Positions 1 through 9,600 of a stretch of DNA of 40,160 nucleotides are shown in pieces; the first letter of the stretch is position 1, and the number at the start of each line of letters is the position of its first letter. Location of the stretch: contig NW_019775269.1 in the NCBI RefSeq assembly GCF_001039355.2, positions 411,938-452,097 of the forward strand, given 5' to 3'. The notes under the pieces were generated by a model that saw only the letters and a program-made list of their open reading frames with translations, was not told where the DNA came from and did no database searches. Made by a program: the position numbers and the translations under genes. The DNA comes from Lingula anatina (Eukaryota > Brachiopoda > Lingulata > Lingulida > Lingulidae).

Positions 1-62
1 GGGATTCGTCACCGAAGAGGTTGCACAGTGCTTTTGCGGAATAGCCTTTTAAGAGTTAAAAC

Positions 63-520
63 TCTCAAATTGCGCAAATAATCTGTTCTAATACAGACAT
101 GATAAGTTTCAGCTTAAAGCCTTATTCTGACATTATCTTTGTATCATGTTACATCCCTCCCAAAAGGTCACATTATTTTAATGTAGACACAATTTCTGAG
201 CTAAGCAGTGTCGTGAACAACGACATAGTTCAAAACAACAAGTCCCTTGTAATACTTGGAGATAAAAACTCTCGCTTCTCGCATCTGCGAAAATCGTTCT
301 CAAATTTTCCAGGGAGGGGTTACTCATATAGGATGCCGAAAGAAAGATGCGTGAAAACTCAGTACTTATCGCGAGAGCACTTAAAACGTTAGTGTTGGTG
401 AACGGCTTACAGGGCAACAGGAAAAGCTTCCCATGCGATCTTACTTATAGAATGAGGGATAGATAGATACCCGAGTTAGACCACTGCTTCATATCACCTG
501 ACCTTATACGTTGTGTTTTA
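63..520 (+). mobile_element. LINE endonuclease-domain remnant (non-LTR retrotransposon)
   Basis: The plus-strand translation from about 70 to 391 reads like the apurinic-type endonuclease of a non-LTR retrotransposon. It contains SDIIFVSCYIPP, then an LGDKNSRFS segment that corresponds to the usual GDFNSR motif with the Phe replaced. The frame closes at a TAG near 390. After a frame change the similarity continues (LVLVNGLQ, then LTYR and ELDHCFISPDLI), with another in-frame stop at about 460. No reverse transcriptase follows, so this is a dead, 3'-truncated copy. The family assignment rests on motif recognition, and the clade (CR1, L2 or Jockey-like) is not resolved. The endonuclease would nick target DNA to prime insertion. 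Confidence 0.7.
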
Positions 521-526
521 GACTGG

Positions 527-707
527 ATTCCCATAGATTTAGATCGATCTATCCGGATCGACCTAACTCCTTGGGGGTTCACGCTAAATTGCTGTCAGGT
601 TCCGAGAGCCGAGCGCGCACAAAAGACAGACGTTTAAGCCGGTCAGGCTGAATACAATCTAGTGAGACTCCCCACAGGGATAGATCGAGCTAAAAATCTA
701 TGGGAAT
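527..707. mobile_element. MITE-like element with ~28 bp inverted ends
   Basis: Sequence 527-554 (ATTCCCATAGATTTAGATCG and on) is repeated in inverted orientation, with a few differences, at 678-707, which ends AAAATCTATGGGAAT. There is no coding potential. A diverged second copy of the left part follows at about 722-804, sharing a GACCTAACTCC...GGGGTTCACGCTAAATTGC stretch with 565-595. The element sits just after the LINE endonuclease remnant and may have inserted into it. No clear target-site duplication was seen, so the superfamily is unknown. Confidence 0.5.
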
Positions 708-729
708 GCACTCTTAGAGTGCATTCCCA
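701..729. repeat. Near-perfect 29 nt palindrome
   Basis: TGGGAATGCACTCT (701-714) is followed by one base and then its exact reverse complement AGAGTGCATTCCCA (716-729). This 14 bp stem with a one-base centre lies where the MITE-like element at 527-707 meets its diverged second copy, so it may be a junction between two element ends in inverted orientation. Confidence 0.85.
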
Positions 730-804
730 GAGATTTAGATCGGTCCAGAGATATAGATTTAGATCGACCTAACTCCCTGGGGGTTCACGCTAAATTGCAG
801 TCAG

Positions 805-1551
805 TTTTGCTTCACACCTGTCTTATAGATTACGTTTGTGGTGACGTACTGACGGCTAACGTCAGTTTTGCTTCTTGTTCTCCTCTTCTTTCTTCTTCCT
901 CCTCCCTTTTTTCTAGTATGTAAGCTTCCTTCTCTTGACTTTTGGAGGCATATTAGAAAATGAATTGAGCAAAAATTTGAAAAATTTGAAAATTGTTGTA
1001 CACGTCACACAGTTGACGTTCATTGTAAAGACACGAGCGTGCGTCGGGAGCACGCCTTTTATACACCAGGGCAGGGGGTGACGCACGTGCCACGCATTCC
1101 CGGTGTGCTCTCGACTTTGTTCGTTAGTTGTGAGGGCGTGCACCTTACTCAACACGCAAAGGGCACTTGCTCCTTCATTGCTTGCGACGTGCGTCTTGCA
1201 CAACGCGCGTCTCTCTTGCTAACTTGCTTGCGGCCTTGCTGTTCGCCGGCTATTCGTAGAATCTTTTGGACACGTTCAACATCCTCTGTACGTGCTTACG
1301 GGCTTTCTGCGAACTCGAAATTGCGTAAGAAGGACTTGCGTGGGACGTGAGATTCTGCACAAAGTTTGGACGCAAACAGCCCGTAAAAGCCCGTACGACC
1401 GGTTGTGACCGAGGCTTTAGGATCGTAGGTCCCCTGCGAATTTTTCCCCTGCAGTAGAAGCCGTGGGGGTCGTAGAGGTAGACGAAAGTCTGCCCTACGA
1501 GTTGCAAGGGACAAATGAGATGTCCTTTCAAGCAGGAACGCTAATTGCAAG
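805..1551. other. Gene-free stretch, CpG-richer, with fold-back
   Basis: No ORF here looks like a known protein; the open frames overlap one another on both strands. From about 1030 to 1550 the sequence is richer in G+C and in ACG/CGT words than its surroundings. It contains an imperfect inverted repeat: the arm at about 1289-1312 (GTACGTGCTTACGGGCTTTC) pairs with 1379-1405 (CAGCCCGTAAAAGCCCGTAC). This probably reflects an inserted non-autonomous element separating two LINE pieces. Confidence 0.4.
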
Positions 1552-1599
1552 GTGCAGGGGCCGTGGAAATTGTACTCATTTCTTGAGTTTGTCTTGCTA

Positions 1600-1884
1600 C
1601 TTGCGTACGTGACATGCGAACACAGACTCTGCGAGTGCGGCAACATACAAACGGAAAAACACGTAATGTGTGACTGTATTTATACGGCCGATTGCTCCAT
1701 TGAATTCCCCACTATAGAAAGGGGTTTCAACGGCCCTGTGAATGACGTATGCAGATCTTTAAGAATTTGTTTAACTAAATATTACAGAAAAAGAATGGTC
1801 AAAACTGTATATAATAATGCTTTGTCCTTGTAATGTAATACTTTTGATTATATGTGATAATAAAATTAACTAACTAACTAACTA
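1600..1884 (+). mobile_element. LINE 3' end: C-terminal zinc-knuckle remnant plus TAAC tail
   Basis: The frame ending at the TAA at 1831-1833 encodes RLCECGNIQTEKHVMCDC. This has the C-x-C...H...C spacing found at the C-terminus of many non-LTR reverse transcriptase ORFs. It is followed within 40 bases by a tetranucleotide tail (TAAC repeated, 1867-1884), typical of LINE 3' ends that terminate in simple repeats. It lies in the same orientation as the endonuclease remnant at 63-520, but the whole RT domain is missing, so the two may be parts of one deleted copy or two separate insertions. A functional gene is unlikely. Confidence 0.6.
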
Positions 1885-2338
1885 CAGTGTATCTAATCAA
1901 CTAACTAACTAAATAGAACCCCCCAGTCTTTTCCCAACATCTATCGAAACAAAAGCTAAACAAAAAAAGTCAAACAAATTAAATACCCCCCCCCCCCCTT
2001 AACATCGCAGTATTGCAGAACCAATCGAGATTAAAGATTGTTTAGCCTACTTTATCACGGAAACGTTGCTTAAAAACCCCTTACTCAAGTATCCAGATAG
2101 TAGGATTTGTTCATAAATCCATTCCATTATTACAATAGAAGAACAAAACCAAATATATAATTATCACAAAATCAATTTTATCCGACCTTGCTCCGCATTT
2201 ACTGCCCATATTGAGTCAATGGTGTATATGTCAAAGGCCCGGACCAAATCTAGTCCTATGCATAAAAGCCCAGACCCCATGTTTATTACACCCTGGCTGG
2301 GCCCATTCTTTATGGTGTCTTTGCATTGTCAACAGCAT
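1885..2338. other. Gene-free AT-rich spacer with a poly-C run
   Basis: Nothing coding is visible. There is a second short TAAC/ACTA run at about 1894-1911 and a 13-base C run at 1986-1998. The poly-C run is a likely polymorphic or error-prone site. Confidence 0.6.
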
Positions 2339-3366
2339 AAGTTCAAAATCGCATTTAACAATAGATTGCGAGCTATATTAAACCCGTCTCCTCCATTATT
2401 CACCGCACTTTCATATACATGTACACACTGGACAATAGAAGTGTCACCCCTACTGAACCAATACTTTGGGGGAGATAAATGACTGTGAAATGATATGCTC
2501 CTGGTATCATTTTTAACATGAAATTTCACAAAATGATCAACGATACTATCCCATGATGAAGCGGTTTTATACTCTTTAGTCACATTATAAGTAGACCAGG
2601 CATTATAACTTTGATTACTCTGATTCAGGGGGTTACACTTCTATTGTCCAGTGTCCACTGTCAGACTTCCTCCTGCACGTTTGAGTTAAATTGTCCTTGC
2701 GCCACTGCTAGATTTTTTCCTATTATGTTGTTTATATATCTTTCCTTATTTTTTAATATTATCATCTCTTTACTTATTGTGCGCTCTGAGAAACAGGGGA
2801 TTTAGCAATTTGTCCCATAACTACATGTACGGTATGACAGGGCGCCCTTTTTTCTCCTTGTTTAAAAATGGTGTTAGGTTGTCGAGGTTTAATGCTTAGC
2901 TCTTATAACGTTATTTTGTGCATCTTAACAATAAGATGTCAGTTTTATACTTGACTGTTACTGCCCAGTGTTGCACGTATGTTCTCTTACTACAGTGATC
3001 TAAAACAAGTCACTAGTGTATTTAAATACAGCTAAATCTTTTCGGACACAGTTATTATAAAGGCATGGTTTTAGCTTGTTTCAAAAATGATAACAGCCGC
3101 GTTTAACAATAGATTGTAAATAGCGTGTTGTTAGAAAAACTGAGAGTCCACGAATTTACTACTGTTCACCTCCAGCTAAAAATGACCATTTAGCTTCGCG
3201 TCTTACACGACTACACGTCACTTTTCTGATCAATTCCCGTCTCCTCCGGTGCCCCTTATTGTATTACTCATGTTATCCATTTCATTTGACACCCTCTTTG
3301 TTTGGGACCATTCAGATTAAGAAGAGCCGAGTGCTATAATCTATTGTTAAATGCGATTTTGAACTT
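2339..3366. mobile_element. Candidate non-autonomous DNA transposon bounded by 29 bp perfect inverted repeats
   Basis: The 29 bases at 2339-2367 (beginning AAGTTCAAAATCGCATTTAA) recur as an exact reverse complement at 3338-3366. A related internal copy (GCGTTTAACAATAGATT) lies at about 3099-3115. The ~1028 bp enclosed is non-coding and contains a nested MITE at 2425-2654. A perfect 29 bp match at this distance is unlikely by chance in AT-rich DNA, so these are probably terminal inverted repeats. No transposase or clear target-site duplication was found. Confidence 0.5.
2425..2654. mobile_element. MITE family 1, copy 1 (ACACTGGACAATAG inverted ends)
   Basis: The left end ACACTGGACAATAGAAGTGT followed by CACCCC is matched in reverse complement by the right end, which terminates GTCCAGTGT, giving inverted ends of about 30 bp around a 230 bp non-coding body. 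A second copy of the same length class lies at 22920-23143 with the same internal sequence (GGGGGAGATAAATGACTG, ATGATATGCTCCTGGTATCA). Two dispersed copies with matching inverted termini define a MITE. No 2-8 bp target duplication could be fixed with confidence, so the superfamily is open. Confidence 0.75.
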
Positions 3367-3595
3367 TTATCAAACAAGGTAATACATATATGTATATCTA
3401 AGTGTCATTATTATTACGTTAAATGGGGGGAAATGGTTTCCTTTTGTGAAGTGATTTCCTTTTATAGTGCTCTCAGCAAGCTTTGCATCGTGTTAATATC
3501 TGTTAGGACCTGAGGTAGATGTCTTGCACGCGTGGTGGTAAATCACCATGCTGAACTCATAAAGTAAATAGACATACATGTGACATGACGTACTT

Positions 3596-4063
3596 TACAT
3601 GGCATGTGGTTTTCGAAACCCTAAATAATACCTTACCTTTTAAAAGTGCGGAACAGTCGGATAAGCAGTCAACAGATGCCGCTAATTTACAACAATGTTA
3701 TTTTTAGAACACAGGAGTTGCTGCTTCATCAATCTCTGGAAAATCCACACAACTAACGCGGAAGCGAAACAAACAAAGCCGTGTCTTGGAAATAGCGCCT
3801 GCGCGTTAGCTGTGAAATTTCCATAGTGATGAATCAGCAACTCAATGAATCAAGTACAAAACAAAAAGTCACCATATTTTTGTTCTTAAGCTCGACATCT
3901 TCTGGCTGTTAGATTGATCCGGAATATTTAAAAAGTATGTGCAAAGAAGATAATGATGATTATTTGATTAGCCAATATGTACATGGAATACACAATATCG
4001 CGAACAAATTGCACTGTAAAAGTATCACCGTATTAAAAACTTTAAAAGGCGGTAGAATTATAA
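3596..4063. repeat. Local repeat unit, partial copy A
   Basis: This segment aligns with about 5117-5759, minus the internal 163 bp duplication. It shares AAAGTGCG, GATGCCGCTAA, the palindromic core at 3709-3843, CTGGCTGTTAGATTGATCCG, and the 3' part ending GGCGGTAGAAT. It differs from copy B by scattered substitutions and small indels, so it is older than the 163 bp duplication. No protein is encoded. Confidence 0.8.
3709..3843. repeat. Palindromic element, copy A
   Basis: The left arm ACACAGGAGTTGCTGCTTCA continues to AACTAACGCG and is matched in reverse complement by the right arm, CGCGTTAGCTGTG through GATGAATCAGCAACTC. The inner part holds GCGCCTGCGC. The same structure recurs at 5252-5393 and 6234-6512. 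It may be a fold-back MITE carried inside the larger repeat unit. Confidence 0.65.
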
Positions 4064-4793
4064 CACGGTAGTGTTACAAATTTTAGTAAGAACTTAATTT
4101 AAGTTTTAAAAACAATTAAAATTCATTAGTTACAATAAGATTGCAAAAACAACATAAGTCTCATTAGACGTTCAAGCACTGACCAAACATAATAACCTTC
4201 CGATCTCAGGCCAGCGAATGAGTGCCGTAATTAATGACCTCTAGTGGTCGACAAACGCGTCAATTAAATTGCAAGCAGAGGACAGAGCAACAGCAGATAT
4301 ATATAGAAAGATTTAATTGATTATCTCTTGGTGTCATGCATTAGTATTTAATAAGCACTTCGCTAGTTCAGGAAAATGACCAGTTCCGGTTCGGTCAAAA
4401 TTAAATATTAAGAATCAAAGAACCGGGCAAATCTCACTATTTAAATCGAAGGTCTAGAATCAGTATTTCCAATAATTAAGTAAATGTTGAATCAAAAATG
4501 TCCATCCTTGACGTGAGATGTGAACCACCTGTCGCCCTAATTTTGTTATAAAAATGCAGCATTCTGCCGCATTCGAGGTGTTCGGTAAGTGTTCGGCGAG
4601 TCGGGAAAATAACAGCGTACCCAAGCCGTTGGAAGGAGACATTGAGGGAGAGACATTGTGGTCACATCTTTAACTTGATGTAGTACGTGTGCGCACAATA
4701 AAATTTCTTTTAGAGGGAAAAAAGAGTTGTTCATAACTTTACAGTGACGCGCTTTTATCACACGTAGAAGCCCCCGTCACAGAATAATATAAG
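4064..4793. other. Unique spacer between repeat copies
   Basis: No coding, RNA or repeat feature could be supported. The small open frames near 4460-4760 have no recognisable domain and overlap each other. Confidence 0.5.
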
Positions 4794-5251
4794 TCACGAT
4801 TTTTATCAAAACGGGACCCAGCTAAAAAAAATGTTAGATTCAATCTTTATTTTAAGTTTGCGTTTGGGACATTAAACGATATTTTAAGAAGTGATATAAT
4901 TCTGTCATATGCATCAGCATTCAGTACAAAATTTTAAAAAACAAAGGTGACAGCTGCTAAATAATCTTGACTGGTACATGCAAGTTTCTTGATATACGCT
5001 AGAATTATGTATGCTATACCACATGTACTATCAGGCAATGATCGAAGACTCGATGTAACTGACGTTATCGTACTAATTCGGTATTAAAATGAAAAATCTA
5101 AGCAACACCTACCTGTATGCATTGTCATATGATCAACATGGCGTGTTATTTTTGAAATCCTTAATATTATCAGCTTTACCTTTGAAAAGTGCGAATCTGT
5201 CAGACAAGCATTCAGAAGATGCCGCTAAATTACAAAAATGTTATTTTCTGA

Positions 5252-5393
5252 ACACAGGAGTTGCTGCTTCATCAATCTCTGGAAAATCCACACAACTAAC
5301 GCGGAAGCGAAACAAACAAAGCCGTGTCTTGGAAATAGCGCCTGCGCGTTAGCTGTGGAATTTTCTATAGTGATGAATCAGCAACTCCTTTGT
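5252..5393. repeat. Palindromic element, copy B
   Basis: The arms ACACAGGAGTTGCTGCTTCA (from 5252) and TGATGAATCAGCAACTCCT (to about 5389) are reverse complements with few mismatches. The match continues inward through GAAAATCCACAC/GTGGAATTTTC to AACGCG/CGCGTT. The right arm, read on the minus strand, contains TGCTGATTCATCA, which resembles a Maf/AP-1 type bZIP site at 11 of 13 positions; any binding is speculative. Confidence 0.65.
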
Positions 5394-5646
5394 ACAAAAC
5401 AAAAAGCCACCATGTTTTTGTTATTTATCTCGACATCTTCTGGCTGTTAGATTGATCCGGAATATTTAAAAATTATGTGCAAAGCCGTGTCTTGGAAATA
5501 GCGCCTGCGCGTTAGCTGTGGAATTTTCTATAGTGATGAATCAGCAACTCCTTTGTACAAAACAAAAAGCCACCATGTTTTTGTTATTTATCTCGACATC
5601 TTCTGGCTGTTAGATTGATCCGGAATATTTAAAAATTATGTGCAAA
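5321..5646. repeat. Perfect 163 bp tandem duplication
   Basis: Positions 5321-5483 (starting GCCGTGTCTTGGAAATAGCG) and 5484-5646 appear identical base for base. The junction is at ATGTGCAAAG|CCGTG. It duplicates the right half of the palindromic element and is absent from copy A, so it is the youngest event in this array, or an assembly artefact. Confidence 0.9.
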
Positions 5647-5771
5647 GAAGATAATGATGATTATTTGATTAGCCAATATGTACATGGAATACACAATATC
5701 GTGAACAAACTGTATTGTAAAAGTATCACCGTATCAAAAACTTTAAAAGGCGGTAGAATAATATAATAAAG

Positions 5772-6600
5772 CCACGATTTTTTATCAAAACGGGACCCAG
5801 CTAAAGAAAAATATGTTAGATTCAATCTTTATTTTTAGTTTACGTTTGGGACATTAAGCAATATTTTAAGAAGTGATATAATTCTGTCATATGCATCAGC
5901 ATTCAGTACAAAATTTTAAAAAACAAAGGTGACAGCTGCTAAATAATCTTGACTGGTACATGCAAGTTTCTTGATATACGCTAGAATTATGTATGCTATA
6001 CCACATGTACTATCAGGCAATGATCGAAGACTCGATGTAACTGACGTTATCGTACTAATTCGGTATTAAAATAAAAAATCTAAGCAACACCTACCTGTAT
6101 GCATTGTCATATGATCAACATGGCGTGTTATTTTTGAAATCCTTAATATTATCAGCTTTACCTTTGAAAAGTGCGAATCTGTCAGACAAGCATTCAGAAG
6201 ATGCCGCTAAATTACAAAAATGTTATTTTCTGAACACAGGAGTTGCTGCTTCATGAAACTCTGGAAAATCCATTTCTACTTTTTGTTATGTAGAAAGAGT
6301 GACCGTTTTTAACAACTGTTGTCATGGGAAACAAACAGAAAAATACAACATTATTTAACAAATGATTTGATTCAGCATCAAATGACCCAGAGCCTACCTA
6401 CACTATACGTCATGCGTCATACGCGAACAAGGAAAGCCTTGTCTTGGAATTAGCGCCTGCGCATTAGCTGTGCTGTGGAATTTACAGAGTGATGAATCAG
6501 CAACTCCTGTGTCTAAAACAGAAAGTAGCCACATTTTTGTGCCTTAGCTCGACATACTGTAGCTGCTGCTTGGATTGATCCGAAATATTTAAAGGTATGT
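5772..6600. repeat. Local repeat unit, copy C (diverged, with insertion)
   Basis: Positions 5772 to about 6275 follow copy B closely. About 6276-6420 is then extra sequence not in A or B (TTTCTACTTTTTGTTATG onward). After it, the palindrome's right arm and flank resume in diverged form to about 6600. Confidence 0.75.
6234..6512. repeat. Palindromic element, copy C
   Basis: The ends are exact inverted repeats of 15 bases, ACACAGGAGTTGCTG (6234-6248) and CAGCAACTCCTGTGT (to 6512). This is better preserved at the tips than in copies A and B. The interior is about 145 bp longer than in A and B. Confidence 0.65.
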
Positions 6601-9600
6601 GCAGACAACAGATTCCATATTTTACACGATTAATCATTCAGAAAACACAAGATAGCGGTGAAAAGAAAACTATATCTTACCGTATTGGTAATAATAATGT
6701 GTACATTTTGTCTATGTACCACTATTACACTCTAAATTTAGTGTTAAAAACACAAAAGACGAGTGTGAAAAGTACAGCTAAACGACTGTAAAGCTGCGTT
6801 CACATGAAAAATCTATTTTCTAAAAATCTAAAAATCTTTTTGCTAAAAATCTTATCTTGTGATCACGGTCTGTGCCCTGAATACCCAGCGGCGTAATCAC
6901 TGGCAGCACCGAGGATTAAAAGACAATGGTCATATAAAAATCCATTTCTCGAATTTTGAAGATTCAGCACTCAATCTATACACTAGAGGTATGTTTTAAT
7001 CGATCCCCGCCATTTAAAAATTATAAAAACAATCTTTTAGTAGTAAAAAAGCGTTTTAGTAAACCTCACCTCAATATGCATAAATGAAGCAACAGATCTG
7101 GGTCACGTGGTACTGTAACGACAATTGGGATAAAGGTCTATGAGACTCAACTGAGCTGCATGGCGCAAACAGACAGAATAATTTTGGAAAGTTGTGTTGA
7201 ACGGAGTTGAACAATTTTCTTTATGCCTCAGTGTGTTGCCGTGGGATTCACCAAAATTGCAGCACTCCTTGACTATCTTTCTTTATCTGTGACGGTCTTC
7301 CGTGACTAACTTACTAACTTCGGTGACAATAGTTGCGATCCTCGCGATCTCGGTCACCTCAGGTGTTTTAGATCATTTCAAAAGCTAATAGTCTTTTAGA
7401 TACTGTCATCAGTTGGCAAGCTAACTAATTGCTGATGCATTTTTAAATTCATTGTAGTTGACCAAGAGCTCGTTAACAATAAATAACAAATTATTGGCGA
7501 AGACTATAATTTCATTTATAGTGCCATATACTGTCGGGAGTTAAAATACTGAGATGGATACTTGAGCGAGGTTGACAATTATTGAAGGTGGGGTCAATAA
7601 AGACGCCATGGAAGGACGTCCAGAACGGACTTCCTCCCCACCCAAATGATTTAACAATTTACCGCACCGCTCGGTTATCAAGGTGTTATTGCTCGAGCAT
7701 CACAGGGTGACTCCCGCTCTCGCCACCAACACCACCAATTATTGAACCGAGCAAATAATTTCTTCCTATCTTCTCATATAGCAACTATAAAATCTGTTAA
7801 TTGTGCACCGCTGCAATTCCCAAGACAGGTAATAACAGGTATGAAACTCTTCTTGGTGGGCTTTCATATTTTTCAATACATCTCATTTATTTCATGGGGT
7901 TATTTTATTGGTATTTGTAAATGACGTTAAATATCAATACTTAAACAATTAAGTTCAAACACGGTCGCGAACATTATAAAATAAATTGCTCTCAGGGTAT
8001 CTTGAAGCTTCCGTGGAAGAAAACGTGTTGAGGAAAAACAGGAAAAAGAGCGTCATATTAAAAAAAAATGGGAACTGCTGTAATAAAACGGTTCGTTATC
8101 CTANATAAAAATATTCTCCCAAAATGGGTTCATCCTAACAGTAACCATTTCATACATACTTTAGGCTGATAAGATCAAAAGAAAAGCACAAGGAAAATAA
8201 TCAATGTGAAAACATACAGCAACACTCAACAATAAACTTTTACAAAGAAAACAACTTTTTCTTATTCTATTGCCTCCTTCCAACTGCTTTTGATGCAATT
8301 TTCACATCAGATTATGTGGTCAGTGCTTTTTGTTAGCAGAATTACTGTCGCAAAAAAAGCATTTATCTCTGGAACTGGTATACCAGTCGACAGAGCTCAT
8401 GTGCCAGATACAAACCGAGTTTCCACTTAAAACTTCTTACAATTGTTTTTAATTTGAATGACTTTGACCATCAGCAACAAGGAGCTTAAGTCAGTCTTCC
8501 GATTGTACAAAGACTCTCACTTCCTGGCATATCATTACTCAGAAATCCAATATAGCTCCAGGAAATGCAGAAAAATCTGAATCAATCTCTATTATTCTGC
8601 TGTGTTCATGAGATTACAATCCAGGGGGATATCTGAGTGGGAGGTAAGATCATTCAACACCCAGGAAACAATAAACACCCCTTCTTACAAAAAAAAATTT
8701 TTTTTTAATGACAAGAAAAGGTGCTTGGTTAAGCCAGAAATCATTTACACCACTCATTGTTAGTGCCAAGGTAAAGATGATAGACAAATCTTTTCTTGAA
8801 AATAAATAGACCATTATCATTACTGTTAGTTTTTTCACCACTACACAAACACAAAAATTGGTGCTTTGCAGTTCAAGGTCCTCTTTTCAGCTATGTATGT
8901 AATGAAAATGTGTCTATGTATTTGAGTGGTTACAATAAATTTTGTGAGAAGACTCATTTAAAAATTGTGAATCTTGTTTACAACTTAAATTTTCTTTTAT
9001 CTTTAATTTTCTTTTTTACTCATACCTTATTCAAGGAGAATGTGAAGGTATAAATATAGGTAACACTCATAACATAACATTGCACAATGCAGATCATAAA
9101 AATGGACGATAATTAAGTTGAAAGATTTGTAATTACCATCAATTGGTCTTTACTTTGGTCTACGAGTTAACCACCAATACTCATTCTGTGGTCAAATACC
9201 AAAATGTAAATAGCGAAAGACTTAAACTAAATTATTTAATAAAGCAAAATTAAGGATTCATAACAATGGCCCTTATTTAGAAAGACAATTATCACCTGCA
9301 TAGATCTTAATATGTGCAAATGAAGATTGTTATTTATGGACCTGTTGATGTACATAATTTAGATTACATGTATTACCTTATATATTCCATATATGTACAT
9401 TGTCCACTTCCATCTCCACACTTTTAGACACAGAAATACAGAAGGACTTCTTCTATAGCAACAAAATCCGAATTTTATGTTTTATGCCTCTTCTACTCAC
9501 CTTCTTCAGTGACATACCAGAGATATATCCACCAAACCGTATTAAATGTGGTTTTGGTCTAGTATGTCATATTATCTCTTAATGGCCCACGTCTGCTTAA

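Larger units (their letters stand above)
4794..5771. repeat. Local repeat unit, full copy B (~980 bp)
   Basis: The first half (CACGATTTTTATCAAAACGG onward, 4794 to about 5290) is repeated at 5772 to about 6275 with an offset of ~981 bp and only a few differences. The second half matches copy A at 3596-4063. The arrangement is therefore a partial copy, a spacer, one full unit and a second diverged unit. Open frames inside (5089-5450) are not conserved between copies and are not considered genes. Confidence 0.85.

Noticed and set aside
1039-1646. Overlapping frames of 90-116 codons on both strands
   Set aside because: They overlap one another in opposite directions in a CpG-richer repeat-like block, and none resembles a protein family.
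5089-5450. Two overlapping short frames in the repeat unit
   Set aside because: Neither is preserved between repeat copies A, B and C, so they are not under coding constraint.
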